A stretch of DNA of 51,874 bases, from NCBI GenBank assembly GCA_945893145.1, contig CAMDDZ010000037.1, positions 1-51,874 on the forward strand, read 5' to 3'. The position numbers were made by a program, and so were the translations under genes. The notes beneath the pieces were generated by a model. It did no database searches, had not been told where the DNA came from, and saw nothing but the letters and a program-made list of their open reading frames with translations. Position 1 is the stretch's first letter. The number at the start of each line of letters is the position of its first letter. Source of the stretch: Rhodoplanes serenus (lineage in GTDB: Bacteria > Pseudomonadota > Alphaproteobacteria > Rhizobiales > Xanthobacteraceae). Shown piece after piece: positions 7,644 through 16,504 of this stretch.

Positions 7644-8618
7644 ATGATCAATCGCTGGATCAAGTCGCTATTGCTGTGTTCCGCGCTCGCGCTTGTAAGC
7701 GCGGATGCGGCGTCGGCGCAGAGCTACCCGACGGCTCCAGTAAAGGTCATTTCGGACTCCGCGCCGGGCAGCGCGCCCGACGTCATCCTGCGCATCGTCG
7801 CCGAGCGCCTGAGCCAGCTCTGGGGTCAGCAGATCGTGGTCCTGAACCAGCCTGGCGCGGGAGGCTCGCTCGCCGCGCGCGCGGCAGGAAGCGCAACGCC
7901 CGACGGCTACACGCTGTTCATGGCGGTGTCGTCGGCGTTCGTCACCATGAAGGGCGCGGCAACCAACATTCCGATCGAGGTGCCCAAGGACTTCGCCGCG
8001 ATCAGCCTGATCGGCGAGCAGCCGATGTTCATCACCATCGCGCCGTCCGCGGGAATCGACTCGCTGGCCGCCCTGATCGAAGCGGCCAAGAAACGCCCCG
8101 GTGAAATCTCCTACGCGGTGTCCGGCCGCGGCCGGCAGAGCCATCTCACCGGCGAGATGATCCAACGGCGCACCGGGATCAAGCTGCTGATGGTGCCCTA
8201 CTCCGGCGGCCCCGCGCAGGCGCTGACCGACCTGATGGGCGACCGCGTCAACATGCTGATCGAAGGCGGCACCGCGCTAATCGGCGCCATGCAGTCCGGC
8301 AAATTGCGCGCGCTCGCCGTCGGCTCCGAGACGCGGCTCGCGGAATTTCCCGATCTACCCGCAGCGGCCGAGACCATTCCGGGCTTCCGCTCCGCAGGCT
8401 GGCTCGCGCTGGTCGCGCCGGTGGGAACGCCGGATGTCATCGTGAAAAAGATCAGCGACGATCTCCGCGTGATCCTGAGCAATCCGGAGGTTAGGGCCAA
8501 GCTCGCGGCGGTCGGCAGCTACGCGCGGCCGCTGTCGCCACAGGACACCACGAATTTCATTCAGACCGAGCAGCGCACCTGGGGTCCGCTGCTAGAGGAA
8601 CTGGCCAAGAGTCAGTGA
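7644..8618 (+). CDS. Bug-family tripartite tricarboxylate transporter substrate-binding protein
   Basis: The 324-residue protein is a periplasmic solute receptor of the Bug/TctC family. A signal peptide (about residues 1-26, ending A-S-A) precedes YPTAPVKVISDSAPGSAPDVILR, and a QIVVLNQPGAGGSLAARAAG motif that lines the ligand pocket is followed by the usual VPYSGGPAQALTDLMGDRVN and W-L-A-L-V-A-P-V-G-T-P regions. No TctA/TctB membrane subunits lie nearby, as is common for orphan Bug proteins. The gene is preceded by a sigma-54-like promoter and a palindrome, so expression is probably regulated by nitrogen or substrate supply. Bug proteins bind carboxylates, amino acids or aromatic acids; the ligand here is unknown. 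Confidence 0.92.
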   Translation: MINRWIKSLLLCSALALVSADAASAQSYPTAPVKVISDSAPGSAPDVILRIVAERLSQLWGQQIVVLNQPGAGGSLAARAAGSATPDGYTLFMAVSSAFVTMKGAATNIPIEVPKDFAAISLIGEQPMFITIAPSAGIDSLAALIEAAKKRPGEISYAVSGRGRQSHLTGEMIQRRTGIKLLMVPYSGGPAQALTDLMGDRVNMLIEGGTALIGAMQSGKLRALAVGSETRLAEFPDLPAAAETIPGFRSAGWLALVAPVGTPDVIVKKISDDLRVILSNPEVRAKLAAVGSYARPLSPQDTTNFIQTEQRTWGPLLEELAKSQ

Positions 8619-8636
8619 GACGGCGGCACGCGGGCG

Positions 8637-9965
8637 TCAGCCGCACATATTCTCCCGCAAGGTCGGGCCAGCATATTTCGTCTTGGTGAGCCCGCGCCGC
8701 TGCAGCTCGGGAACCACGAACTCGACAAACTCGCGGATGTTGTCCATCGCCGAATAGCCGCGGCCTAAGATGAATCCGCCGTTGGCGCCCGACCCGAAGT
8801 GCATCTCCTCGAGCTTGTCGACGATGGTCTTGGGCGTGCCGGCCGCCACCAGGATGCGGTCGACCAGGAAGCGCCGGCCAAATTCCTCGACGGTCACCGC
8901 CGGGTCGGTGGTCTTGAGCAGCTCGTCGAAGCTTCCGTAATTGCCCTTCTGCGCCCGCACCTCGTCGGCGAAATCGGCAAGACGCATGCCGGGCTTCGCT
9001 TTCGAGAAATCGACGTTGTATTGCGCCGACATTTCCACGAGACCGGCCTCGGGACGGATCGATTCCAGATAATGCCGCTCCTTCTGTTTGGCGTCGGTGT
9101 CGGATTCGGCAACCTGGATGCGGATCGACCAGAGAATGCCGACGTCGCGCGGCTTGCGGCCGAACGATGCGAGTTTCTTGTCCAGCGCTTCGCGGTGCTG
9201 CTTCATGCTGGCGACGGTCCGTCGCGTGCTGAACTGCATGTCGGCATATTTCGCGGCGAGATCCATGCCGGGGCCTGACAGTCCGGCCTGGATGATCACC
9301 GGCTTCTGCTGCGGCGACGGCAAAGCCGGCAGCGGGCCACGCACATTGAAATAGCGGCCGCGGTGATCGATGCGGTGCACCTTGGTGGGATCGGCGAAAA
9401 TCCCCTGCTCACGATCGGCGATCAGCGCATCCGGCTCGACGCTGCCCCAGAGCTTGCCGGTGACCTCAAGGAATTCCTGCGCGCGCTCGTAGCGCTCGTC
9501 GTGCTCCATCATCTCGTCGAAGCCGTAATTGGCGGCTTCGTTCTTGTAGGCCGACGTCACCGCATTCCACGCGATCCGTCCGCGCGTCACGTGATCGAGC
9601 GCATTGAAGAAGCGCGCGACGTAGAACGGGTGGTGGTAGGTCGTCGACATGGTGATGGCGAAGCCGACGCCGGGCGCGGCCTTGGCCATCAGCGGGATCA
9701 TCGGCGCCATGTCGTGACGCGGCCATTTGGCGCCGTATTTGACGCCAGCCTCATGGTTGCCGCCGTAGTCCTCCGGCGTGCCGCCGGTGTCGCCGAAGAA
9801 CAGCATGTCCATCACGCCGCGCTGGGCGATGCGGGCGATGTCCTCGTAGAACTCCGACGTGCTGTAATAGTCGTAGCCGACCCAGGAGCCCGGCATCCGC
9901 CACATGTAATCGGTGTGCAGGAACGATAGATCGGCCGCGAGACGGATGGTCTGGGATTCGGACAT
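8637..9965 (-). CDS. LLM-class flavin-dependent monooxygenase (NtaA/SnaA/DszA type)
   Basis: The 442-residue protein is a reduced-flavin-dependent monooxygenase of the bacterial luciferase-like superfamily, NtaA/SnaA/DszA branch. Seen are MDMLFFGDTGG near residue 55, TMSTTYHHPFYVARFFNALDHVTRGRIAWNAVTS, the R-G-R-Y-F-N-V-R-G-P-L-P motif, then PVIIQAGLSGPGMDLAAKYAD in the flavin/phosphate-binding region. Members oxidise C-N or C-S bonds, such as nitrilotriacetate or sulfones, using FMNH2 from a partner reductase; no reductase is in the window. It is convergent with the Bug-type gene and divergent from the decarboxylase-like gene, suggesting one catabolic locus. The substrate is unknown. Confidence 0.9.
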   Translation of the reverse strand: MSESQTIRLAADLSFLHTDYMWRMPGSWVGYDYYSTSEFYEDIARIAQRGVMDMLFFGDTGGTPEDYGGNHEAGVKYGAKWPRHDMAPMIPLMAKAAPGVGFAITMSTTYHHPFYVARFFNALDHVTRGRIAWNAVTSAYKNEAANYGFDEMMEHDERYERAQEFLEVTGKLWGSVEPDALIADREQGIFADPTKVHRIDHRGRYFNVRGPLPALPSPQQKPVIIQAGLSGPGMDLAAKYADMQFSTRRTVASMKQHREALDKKLASFGRKPRDVGILWSIRIQVAESDTDAKQKERHYLESIRPEAGLVEMSAQYNVDFSKAKPGMRLADFADEVRAQKGNYGSFDELLKTTDPAVTVEEFGRRFLVDRILVAAGTPKTIVDKLEEMHFGSGANGGFILGRGYSAMDNIREFVEFVVPELQRRGLTKTKYAGPTLRENMCG

Positions 9966-10068
9966 GCAACGAGCTCGGCGCGGAATGAGCCGCGAATGCT
10001 AGAGGAGCATCGGAACTTGCGCCAGCGTCCCCGCCGATGCCACGATGCGGGCTGACGGAGGTTCACCG

Positions 10069-11076
10069 GTGTCCAAGCTCTCGCTCAGCTTCGCCAGTTG
10101 CCCCTACGACCGGCTCAATCCCATCATCAGCGGGCGTGTGCCGATCGAAGGTTGCGACGTCAACTTCTTCCCGCTGCGCCCGGAGGAGCTGTTTCCGCGC
10201 GTCTATGCGACGCAGGATTTCGACATCACCGAGCTGTCCGCCAGCTCGCACATCCTGACCAGCCTGCGCGGCGACGCCCACTACGTCGGCGTCCCGGCGT
10301 TCGTGTCGCGCGTGTTCCGCCACGGCGACATCTACATCCGCACCGATCGCGGCATTCGCTCGCCGGAGGATTTGCGCGGCCGCATCGTCGGCGTGCCGGA
10401 ATATCAGATGACGGCGGCGCTCTGGATCCGCGGCCTGCTGTCCGACGAATACGGCGTGAAAACCTCGGAGATCCGCTGGCGCAACGGCGGGCTGCAGAAG
10501 CCCGGCCGCACCGAGCGGACGCCGATCACGCTGCCGCCCAGCATCGAGCTGAAATCCATTCCGGCCGACAAGTCGCTGTCCGGCATGCTGGCCGACGGCG
10601 AGATCGATGCGCTAATCACCGCGGTGCGGCCAAACTGCTTCACGCAGAAGGCGCCTCACGTCGGACGGCTGTTTCCCGATCCGCGTCCGGCCGAAGAGGC
10701 GTATTACCGCAAAACCGGCCTGTTTCCGATCATGCACATGATGGGCGTGCGGCGATCGATCGCCGAAGCGCATCCCTGGCTGCCCGGCAACATCCTCAAG
10801 GCTTGCCTGCAGGCGCGCAACATCGCGCTGGAAGAGATCAAGCTCACCGCGATGTTCTACACGATGCTGCCGTGGCTGCCGGACGACGTGTCGCGCGCCG
10901 AAGCCGTGATGGGGCCGAACATGTGGCCCTATGGCGCCAACGCCAACAGCAAGGAGCTCGAAGCGATGCTGCGCTGGTCGTTCGAGCAAGGCCTGGCGCC
11001 GCGGCTTGGCACCATCGAGGAATTGTTCGGCCCCGGCCTCGCTGAAGCGCGATGGGACACCAACCATTCGCCGTGA
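10069..11076 (+). CDS. 4,5-dihydroxyphthalate decarboxylase-like / substrate-binding-fold protein
   Basis: The 335-residue protein resembles the family annotated as 4,5-dihydroxyphthalate decarboxylase, which shares the periplasmic-binding-protein fold. Seen are a C-P-Y-D-R start, FDITELSASSHI, Y-V-G-V-P-A-F-V-S-R, E-D-L-R-G-R-I-V-G-V-P-E-Y and a C-terminal MLRWSFEQGL helix. No signal peptide is present, fitting a cytoplasmic enzyme rather than a transport receptor. The GTG at 10069 is chosen because GGAGG (10057-10061) precedes it by 7 nt; an upstream ATG at 10045 lacks a site. Together with the divergent monooxygenase it suggests breakdown of an aromatic acid. Many homologues have no proven activity. 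Confidence 0.82.
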   Translation: MSKLSLSFASCPYDRLNPIISGRVPIEGCDVNFFPLRPEELFPRVYATQDFDITELSASSHILTSLRGDAHYVGVPAFVSRVFRHGDIYIRTDRGIRSPEDLRGRIVGVPEYQMTAALWIRGLLSDEYGVKTSEIRWRNGGLQKPGRTERTPITLPPSIELKSIPADKSLSGMLADGEIDALITAVRPNCFTQKAPHVGRLFPDPRPAEEAYYRKTGLFPIMHMMGVRRSIAEAHPWLPGNILKACLQARNIALEEIKLTAMFYTMLPWLPDDVSRAEAVMGPNMWPYGANANSKELEAMLRWSFEQGLAPRLGTIEELFGPGLAEARWDTNHSP

Positions 11077-11116
11077 CGCGGCTCAAAAGAGGCGAACAGA
11101 CGCAACCCCTGGCCCA

Positions 11117-11695
11117 CTAGAATCTTAGTGGAGCAAAGAACTTTGTTTCATCTTTGGGCGTGTTGGCTCTACTCTCAGTATTGATGATGGAGCGCAGCAG
11201 GGCCGCTCGTTTGCGATCAAGCTCTGCGCGATCTGCAACCATCTTATCGATCTCCGGACCGGACACGCCTCTTTGACGGGCGGCATCGATCTTGAGTCCG
11301 AGTGCCGCATAGTCCGCCGACAGTTTGTCGTATTCGGCCTGCTGTGCCGACGTTGTAGCCTGGGCATAGGCGGGCCGCGTCAGCGAGAACCAATCAGAAC
11401 TCCTCGTGTTCGAACTTGTCGCGCTTAGCGTGGTGGTGGTGCCGGCCGCCACACAAAAGATCACCAGCGAATTGAGCACGTACAGAACGCTCTTCGTCAG
11501 CAACGGCTTGTTGGTGGCCAACACGAGCAGTCCGAAGATGAAACTCAGCACAAGGAAAGCCCAGCCGTTCGGCACCGCGAACTGGTAGTGCAGCGTGTTG
11601 CCAATCATCATGCTCATCGATCCGGCAATACCTGGCGTTAGCATCGCTTCGGGTGTGAGGAATTGTTCGAAATTCGCATTTGCCCTGGGAGCCAT
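11117..11695 (-). CDS. Hypothetical two-helix membrane protein with a coiled-coil tail
   Basis: The 192-residue protein is not a recognised family. Two hydrophobic stretches (about 45-65 and 68-85) are followed by a Ser/Thr-rich linker and a long charged helix (about 115-175) rich in Ala, Asp and Arg that could form a coiled coil. The frame is open to 11764, but ATG 11695 is chosen because GGAGGA lies 7 nt upstream and the extension would overlap priA. It lies just downstream of priA in the same direction. Base composition is lower in GC than priA, hinting at later arrival. Confidence 0.65.
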   Translation of the reverse strand: MAPRANANFEQFLTPEAMLTPGIAGSMSMMIGNTLHYQFAVPNGWAFLVLSFIFGLLVLATNKPLLTKSVLYVLNSLVIFCVAAGTTTTLSATSSNTRSSDWFSLTRPAYAQATTSAQQAEYDKLSADYAALGLKIDAARQRGVSGPEIDKMVADRAELDRKRAALLRSIINTESRANTPKDETKFFAPLRF

Positions 11696-11760
11696 CGTCG
11701 ATTCCTCCGCTTGTAAAGGCGCAATACTACCCCAGATTGTAGCAGTTTGGCCCGGAGCAG

Positions 11761-13932
11761 TCACAGAAAATTCTGCGGATCGACGTCCACCTCGAGCTTA
11801 AGATTGCCCTTCGTCTTAGGCGCGGCGGCAAGCCACTCCCGCAAGTAGGCCGACAGGTCATAGTTGCGCGGCGCCTTCACCAGCAGACGGAAGCGATAGC
11901 GCCCGCGCACCACCGCAAGCGGCGCCTCGGCCGGTCCCAACACGCGCACGCTCTCGTCGGCAGGCGAAACCGCCGCGAGCTTTCGGGCATAAGCCTCCGT
12001 GGCGTGCTTGTCGCCGCCGGAAATCAGCAGGCTGGCGAGCCGCCCGAACGGCGGATAGCCGGTCTTTTCGCGCACTTCGATTTCGGCGGTGTAGAACGCA
12101 TCGCGGTCCTGCGCCATGAGCGCGCGCATCACCGGATGCTCCGGCTGGTGGGTCTGCAAATAGCCGTAGCCGCGGCCTTCCTCGCGGCCGGCGCGGCCGA
12201 CCACCTGATGCAGCAGCTGGAACGAGCGCTCGGCCGCGCGCGGATCGCCGTTGGCCAAGCCAAGATCGGCATCGATGATGCCCACCAGATTGAGCTTGGG
12301 AAAATGGTGGCCCTTGGCGACGAGTTGCGTGCCGATGATGATGTCGAAGCGGCCCTGCGCCACGTCGTCGAGCTCTTGGCGCAGCCGCTCCATCGATTCG
12401 ACCAGATCGCTCGACAACACCAGAATGCGCGCGCCGGGGAAAAGCTCGGCGGCCTCCTGTTCCAGCCGCTCGACGCCCGGCCCGACCGCCACGAATGTGC
12501 CTTTCGCGGCGCATTTCGGGCACTGCTCCGGCGGTGGCATGGAGAAGCCGCAGTGGTGGCACACCAGCCGCCGCTTGAAGCGATGATCGACCAGCCAGGC
12601 ATCGCAGTTCTGGCACGCCATGCGGTGGCCGCAGGCGTTGCACAGCGTCAGCGGCGCGAAACCGCGGCGATTGAGGAACAAGAGCGCCTGCTCGCCGCGT
12701 TCGAGCACGATCTTCACCGCTTCGGCCAGGCGCGGCGAGATGAAACGCCCGCGCGGCGGGCCTTCGCGCCGGAGATCGATCGCCTCGACGGACGGCAGGT
12801 GCTGGCCGCCGAACCGCTCCGGCAGATGCAAGTGCGTGTAGCGGCCGCGCCGCGCGTTCACTTCGCTCTCGACCGAGGGCGTCGCCGAGGCCAGCACGAT
12901 CGGAATTTGCGCGCCGCGCGCCCGCACCACCGCCATGTCGCGCGCGTGATAGCGCGCGCCGTCCTCCTGCTTATAAGCGGGGTCGTGCTCCTCATCGACG
13001 ATGATGAGGCCGAGATCGGCGTACGGCAGAAACAACGCCGAGCGCGCGCCGACCACAACCGGCACCTCGCCGGCCGCGACCGCCGTCCAGGTGCGCGCGC
13101 GGCGGCGCGGCGCAATTTGCGAATGCCACTCCGCCGGCAGCACGCCAAAACGCTCGGCGAACCGGCCGAGGAATTGTCCGGTCAGCGCGATCTCCGGCAT
13201 CAGGATCAGCACCTGCTTGCCGCGCCGCACGGTTTCCGCCACGGCCTCGAAATAGACTTCGGTTTTTCCCGAGCCGGTCACGCCGTCAACCAGCGCCACC
13301 GAGAAACCGCCCTTCTGCACGGTCGCGCGCAGCGTGTCGGCCGCCGTGCGTTGCGCGTCGCTGAGCTCCGGCACGCGGTGATCGGGATCGGGCGGCCGCG
13401 CCACCGGCTCCGGCGGCAGCACCAGCGTCTCCAATGTGCCCTCGTCGATCAATCCATTGATGACGCCGGACGTCACGCCAGCCTCGTGGGCGGCGTCGCT
13501 CTTGGCACGCACCATGCCGTCGGCCAGCACCTGCAGGACGCGCGCGCGCGCCGTCGTCATTCGCTGCGGCGGCGGGCCCGCAAGCCGCACGCCGACCTTC
13601 TCGCGCTCGGGCCCCAGGTCGCCCATCCGCAGGCACATTCGCAGCACCATGCCGCGGGGCGCGAGCGTGTAGCCCGACACCCAATCGACGAACTTGCGCA
13701 GCTCCGGTTTCAGTGGCGGGATGTCGAGCTTCTGCTCGACGTCCTTCATGCGGTTGTGCAGGCCGGGCCTGATCTCGACGTTGTCGGCCCAGACCACGCC
13801 CATCACCTCGCGCGCGCCCAGCGGCACGCCGACCACGTCGCCCGGCGCCAGCGCCATCCCGTCCGGAACCCGGTAGGAATAGGTCTGGTCGAGGGCGACC
13901 GGCACCAGCACATCGACGAAGGTTGCGGCCAT
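11761..13932 (-). CDS. priA: Primosomal protein N' (replication restart helicase)
   Basis: PriA is a superfamily-2 3'-5' DNA helicase that recognises stalled forks and reloads DnaB. The 723-residue length fits. Walker A is G217-VTGSGKT-224, followed by D313-E-E-H316 (Walker B), SATPSVES as motif III, and eight zinc-binding cysteines at 431, 434, 440, 443, 458, 461, 471 and 474. The N-terminal 3'BD/winged-helix region begins VDVLVPVALDQTYSYRVP. Later helicase motifs include GTQLVAKGHHFPK and QVVGRAGR. The start ATG at 13932 gives the usual N-terminus. It is divergent from xerC across a repeat-bearing spacer, an arrangement usual for the order. Confidence 0.97.
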   Translation of the reverse strand: MAATFVDVLVPVALDQTYSYRVPDGMALAPGDVVGVPLGAREVMGVVWADNVEIRPGLHNRMKDVEQKLDIPPLKPELRKFVDWVSGYTLAPRGMVLRMCLRMGDLGPEREKVGVRLAGPPPQRMTTARARVLQVLADGMVRAKSDAAHEAGVTSGVINGLIDEGTLETLVLPPEPVARPPDPDHRVPELSDAQRTAADTLRATVQKGGFSVALVDGVTGSGKTEVYFEAVAETVRRGKQVLILMPEIALTGQFLGRFAERFGVLPAEWHSQIAPRRRARTWTAVAAGEVPVVVGARSALFLPYADLGLIIVDEEHDPAYKQEDGARYHARDMAVVRARGAQIPIVLASATPSVESEVNARRGRYTHLHLPERFGGQHLPSVEAIDLRREGPPRGRFISPRLAEAVKIVLERGEQALLFLNRRGFAPLTLCNACGHRMACQNCDAWLVDHRFKRRLVCHHCGFSMPPPEQCPKCAAKGTFVAVGPGVERLEQEAAELFPGARILVLSSDLVESMERLRQELDDVAQGRFDIIIGTQLVAKGHHFPKLNLVGIIDADLGLANGDPRAAERSFQLLHQVVGRAGREEGRGYGYLQTHQPEHPVMRALMAQDRDAFYTAEIEVREKTGYPPFGRLASLLISGGDKHATEAYARKLAAVSPADESVRVLGPAEAPLAVVRGRYRFRLLVKAPRNYDLSAYLREWLAAAPKTKGNLKLEVDVDPQNFL

Positions 13933-13995
13933 AAGAGCTAGGGTCTGTCCGATTCCGGGCTTTTAAGGAAGGGTGAAGGAAGCTTGCGCATCCTG

Positions 13996-14096
13996 GAGTC
14001 TGATCCGCTTCTATTGAAGCGGATCAGACTCTAGCTTCTTGTTTGAGCATGATCTTTTCCGAAAACCGGCATCCACTTTTCGGGATCATGCTCTAG
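13996..14096. repeat. Two-part palindromic repeat element, copy 1
   Basis: The first half is a perfect 16-bp hairpin (arms 13996-14011 and 14016-14031, loop TATT). The second half (14032-14096) starts TAGCTTCTTGTTTGAGCATG and ends with the inverse GATCATGCTCTAG. The second half recurs at 32473-32533 and in part at 40434-40454. Such elements are dispersed in Nitrobacteraceae-like genomes. Here it separates priA from xerC. Confidence 0.85.
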
Positions 14097-14117
14097 CCCC
14101 AAGGGAATGTAATCACG

Positions 14118-15074
14118 GTGCGCCAGAATTCCGAGCAGATGCTGTTCGCCGCGCCTGACGTCGCGGCCGAGGTGGCGCGCTGGCTGAGCCATCTCGGCAC
14201 CGAGCGCCGCATGTCCGGCAAGACGCTGGAGGCTTACGCGCGTGACGTGCGCCAGTTTTTATCGTTCCTCGCCGAGCATCTCGGCGGCGCGCCAAAACTC
14301 ACAAAGCTCGCCAAGCTCACGCCCGCCGACGTGCGCGCCTTCATGGCGGCGCGGCGCAGCGAAGGGACCAGCAGCCGCTCGCTGATGCGCGTGCTCGCTG
14401 GCGTGCGTTCGTTCGCGCGTTATCTCGAACGCAATCACAAGGGCAAGGTCGGCGCACTCGCCGCGGTGCGCGCGCCCAAGGTGCCGAAGACCCTGCCGAA
14501 GCCGTTGACGATCGCATCGGCCAAGCAAATGGCCGACGCCGATATTCGCGCCGGCGAGGAGCGCGAGCCCTGGGTGCTGGCCCGCGACGCCGCCGTGCTG
14601 GCGCTGCTTTACGGATCGGGGCTACGCATCTCCGAAGCGCTGAGTCTCAAGCGCGACGACATGCCCGCGCCGGGCCAAGGCGACGCGCTGTCGGTCATCG
14701 GCAAGGGCAACAAGCAGCGCATGGTGCCGGTGTTGCCGCAGGTCGCGCAGCTTGTGGCTGACTACATCGCGCTCTGCCCCTACGACCTGCCGGCGAATAG
14801 CCTGCTGTTCGTCGGCGCCCGCGGCGGGCCCTTGTCGCCGCGCATCCTGCAACTTGTCATGGAACGGTTGCGCGGTGCGCTTAGCCTGCCAGACACCGCA
14901 ACACCGCACGCGCTACGGCATTCATTCGCCACCCATCTGCTCGCCCGCGGCGGCGATCTGCGCGCCATCCAGGAATTGCTAGGCCACGCCTCGCTTTCCA
15001 CCACGCAGATCTATACGGCGGTGGATACCGAGCGCTTGCTCGAAGTGTACCGCAGCGCACACCCCAGAGCATGA
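14118..15074 (+). CDS. xerC: Tyrosine recombinase XerC
   Basis: This 318-residue site-specific recombinase resolves chromosome dimers at dif together with XerD. It has an N-terminal SAM-like DNA-binding domain (about 15-110) and a catalytic domain with all six key residues: R170 (GSGLRISEAL), K196 (GKGNKQR), H264 and R267 (HALRHSFATH), H290 (LLGHASLSTTQ) and nucleophile Y299. It starts with GTG at 14118; the ribosome site is modest. The location next to priA, the normal length and the ordinary base composition all indicate the housekeeping Xer protein rather than a phage integrase. Confidence 0.92.
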   Translation: MRQNSEQMLFAAPDVAAEVARWLSHLGTERRMSGKTLEAYARDVRQFLSFLAEHLGGAPKLTKLAKLTPADVRAFMAARRSEGTSSRSLMRVLAGVRSFARYLERNHKGKVGALAAVRAPKVPKTLPKPLTIASAKQMADADIRAGEEREPWVLARDAAVLALLYGSGLRISEALSLKRDDMPAPGQGDALSVIGKGNKQRMVPVLPQVAQLVADYIALCPYDLPANSLLFVGARGGPLSPRILQLVMERLRGALSLPDTATPHALRHSFATHLLARGGDLRAIQELLGHASLSTTQIYTAVDTERLLEVYRSAHPRA

Positions 15075-15125
15075 TAAGATAGCTCCCATTCATTTGGCGT
15101 TTTGCCGGATCAAGGGGAGCCACAC

Positions 15126-15761
15126 ATGAGTCATGGCGTTCACGCCGTTCAGCACGAAGCTGAACACAAGATGCAGCACGACGACCACGGCGGTCACGAC
15201 GGCGGAAAAGAAAACTTCAATAAACGCATAGCGCTGATGATCGCGGTGATCGCGCTGTTCCTCGCGTTCTCAGAAACGATGGGCAAGAGTGCGCAGACCT
15301 CCGCGCTGAATTACCAGATCGAAGCTTCCAACCTGTGGAATTTCTTCCAGGCCAAAAACATTCGCCGCACCGTGACCATCGTCGCCACCGATCAGGCGAA
15401 GTTGGGCATGCTTGGCCTCACCAACGATGAGCAGAAGGCCGCGTTCACCAAGCAGATCGGCGCCTGGACCGAACTCGCGGCGCGCTACCGTTCGGAGCCT
15501 AAAGCAGACGGCAAGGGCGAAGGCACCGAGGAATTGGCCAAGCGCGCCATCGAAGAGCAACACCATCGCGATCTCGCGCTCGCCAAGTATCATCACTACG
15601 AGGTGGCGTCGGCGGCGTTCCAGATCGGCATCGTGCTGGCTTCGGCGACCGTCATCACCGGCATGGTGATCCTGGCTTATTGCGCCGCGGGCCTCGGCGT
15701 GCTCGGCATCTTTTTCATGGCGATCGGACTGGTCGCGCCGCACGCCATACATTTGATGTGA
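15126..15761 (+). CDS. DUF4337 family membrane protein
   Basis: The 211-residue protein has a His/Asp-rich N-terminal tail (about 1-30), one membrane helix (RIALMIAVIALFLAFSETMG), a central soluble region with NYQIEASNLWNFFQAKNIRRT, and two C-terminal membrane helices. This is the layout of DUF4337 proteins, whose role is unknown. AAGGGGAG 8 nt before the ATG at 15126 fixes the start; the frame itself opens at 15102. The N-terminal histidines could bind metal, but that is speculation. It lies about 50 bp after xerC in the same direction and ends against a palindromic repeat. Confidence 0.82.
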   Translation: MSHGVHAVQHEAEHKMQHDDHGGHDGGKENFNKRIALMIAVIALFLAFSETMGKSAQTSALNYQIEASNLWNFFQAKNIRRTVTIVATDQAKLGMLGLTNDEQKAAFTKQIGAWTELAARYRSEPKADGKGEGTEELAKRAIEEQHHRDLALAKYHHYEVASAAFQIGIVLASATVITGMVILAYCAAGLGVLGIFFMAIGLVAPHAIHLM

Positions 15762-15766
15762 GATTT

Positions 15767-15886
15767 GTCATTCCGGGGCGCGGGCTTTAGTGCGGTTACG
15801 CGCTATAGCCCGCGAGCCCGGAATCCAGCGGCATCCAGAACGTATCTGGATTCCGGACCCGGCGTTTCACGCCGTCCCGGAATGAC
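15767..15886. repeat. Nested palindromic repeat (cloverleaf-like)
   Basis: Outer arms GTCATTCCGGG (15767-15777) and CCCGGAATGAC (15876-15886) enclose an inner pair GGAATCCAG (15820-15828) and CTGGATTCC (15846-15854), plus a third hairpin with CGCGGGCT/AGCCCGCG arms. This resembles intergenic elements dispersed in related genomes. It lies between two convergent genes. Confidence 0.75.
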
Positions 15887-15894
15887 GGAATGGC

Positions 15895-16473
15895 TTACGC
15901 CGCCTGCGCGCGCATGCGGCGGCGGATGCGCGACACGCGTCGCATGAAACGCCCAGCGCGCTTGGGCTTCATCAGCCACATCCACGACCGCAGACGGCGG
16001 CGGATCGGATCGACGTGGCGCGCGACCCAAGCCTTGATCTCGAGCTTGATCGGATCGACCAGCCGGTGCGCGCGTTCGAGCCACACCAGCACGTGTTCGT
16101 AGAGCCAGCGGAACCAGGACAGCTGCAGGAGCTTTGGCCGCGTCACCTCGAAGATGAAGGCGGTGAGGCCCACGCTCACGATCTTGGCGAGGCCGAGCAC
16201 GACAAGCGCGCTGAACCAGTGATGGCCGTGCAGCAGCCAGAGGCCGAAAATCTTGATCGGCAGCAGCACCAGAACCGGAACCAGGAACACCAGCAGCGTC
16301 GCCAGCGGCGGCAGCCGCTCGATTCCGGCCGCGATCTTTTCCCTGAGTTCGCGCCAAGCGATGCGATCGACGATCCAGCCGACGATCGGCGCCAGATGGC
16401 TCCACAGCCACGCTTCGAACAGGAAAACGAGCGCGAGCAGAACCAGCAGCGGGCGGGTCAGATAGCGGCGCAT
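15895..16473 (-). CDS. Hypothetical membrane protein, Arg-rich C-terminus
   Basis: The 192-residue protein has two to three hydrophobic segments (about 8-35, 55-80 and 85-105), then a strongly basic tail ending in Arg clusters that would face the cytoplasm. It is not tied to a characterised family, although such proteins recur in the order. The frame opens at 16563, but this would overlap the end of the SDR gene, so the ATG at 16473 (MRRYLTRPLLVLLALVFLFE) is chosen. It lies 31 bp after the SDR gene, so it may be the last gene of the lpd transcript. Confidence 0.65.
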   Translation of the reverse strand: MRRYLTRPLLVLLALVFLFEAWLWSHLAPIVGWIVDRIAWRELREKIAAGIERLPPLATLLVFLVPVLVLLPIKIFGLWLLHGHHWFSALVVLGLAKIVSVGLTAFIFEVTRPKLLQLSWFRWLYEHVLVWLERAHRLVDPIKLEIKAWVARHVDPIRRRLRSWMWLMKPKRAGRFMRRVSRIRRRMRAQAA

Positions 16474-16504
16474 CTCACTTGGTCGCTTTTCCTGCAGCTG
16501 CGGT

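Noticed and set aside
12004..13941. Open frame of 645 codons opposite priA
   Set aside because: Antisense to a clearly genuine helicase gene; Arg/His-rich composition typical of frame shadows.
14118..15074. xerC as a phage integrase marking an island
   Set aside because: Its length, catalytic set, composition and place beside priA match the housekeeping XerC.
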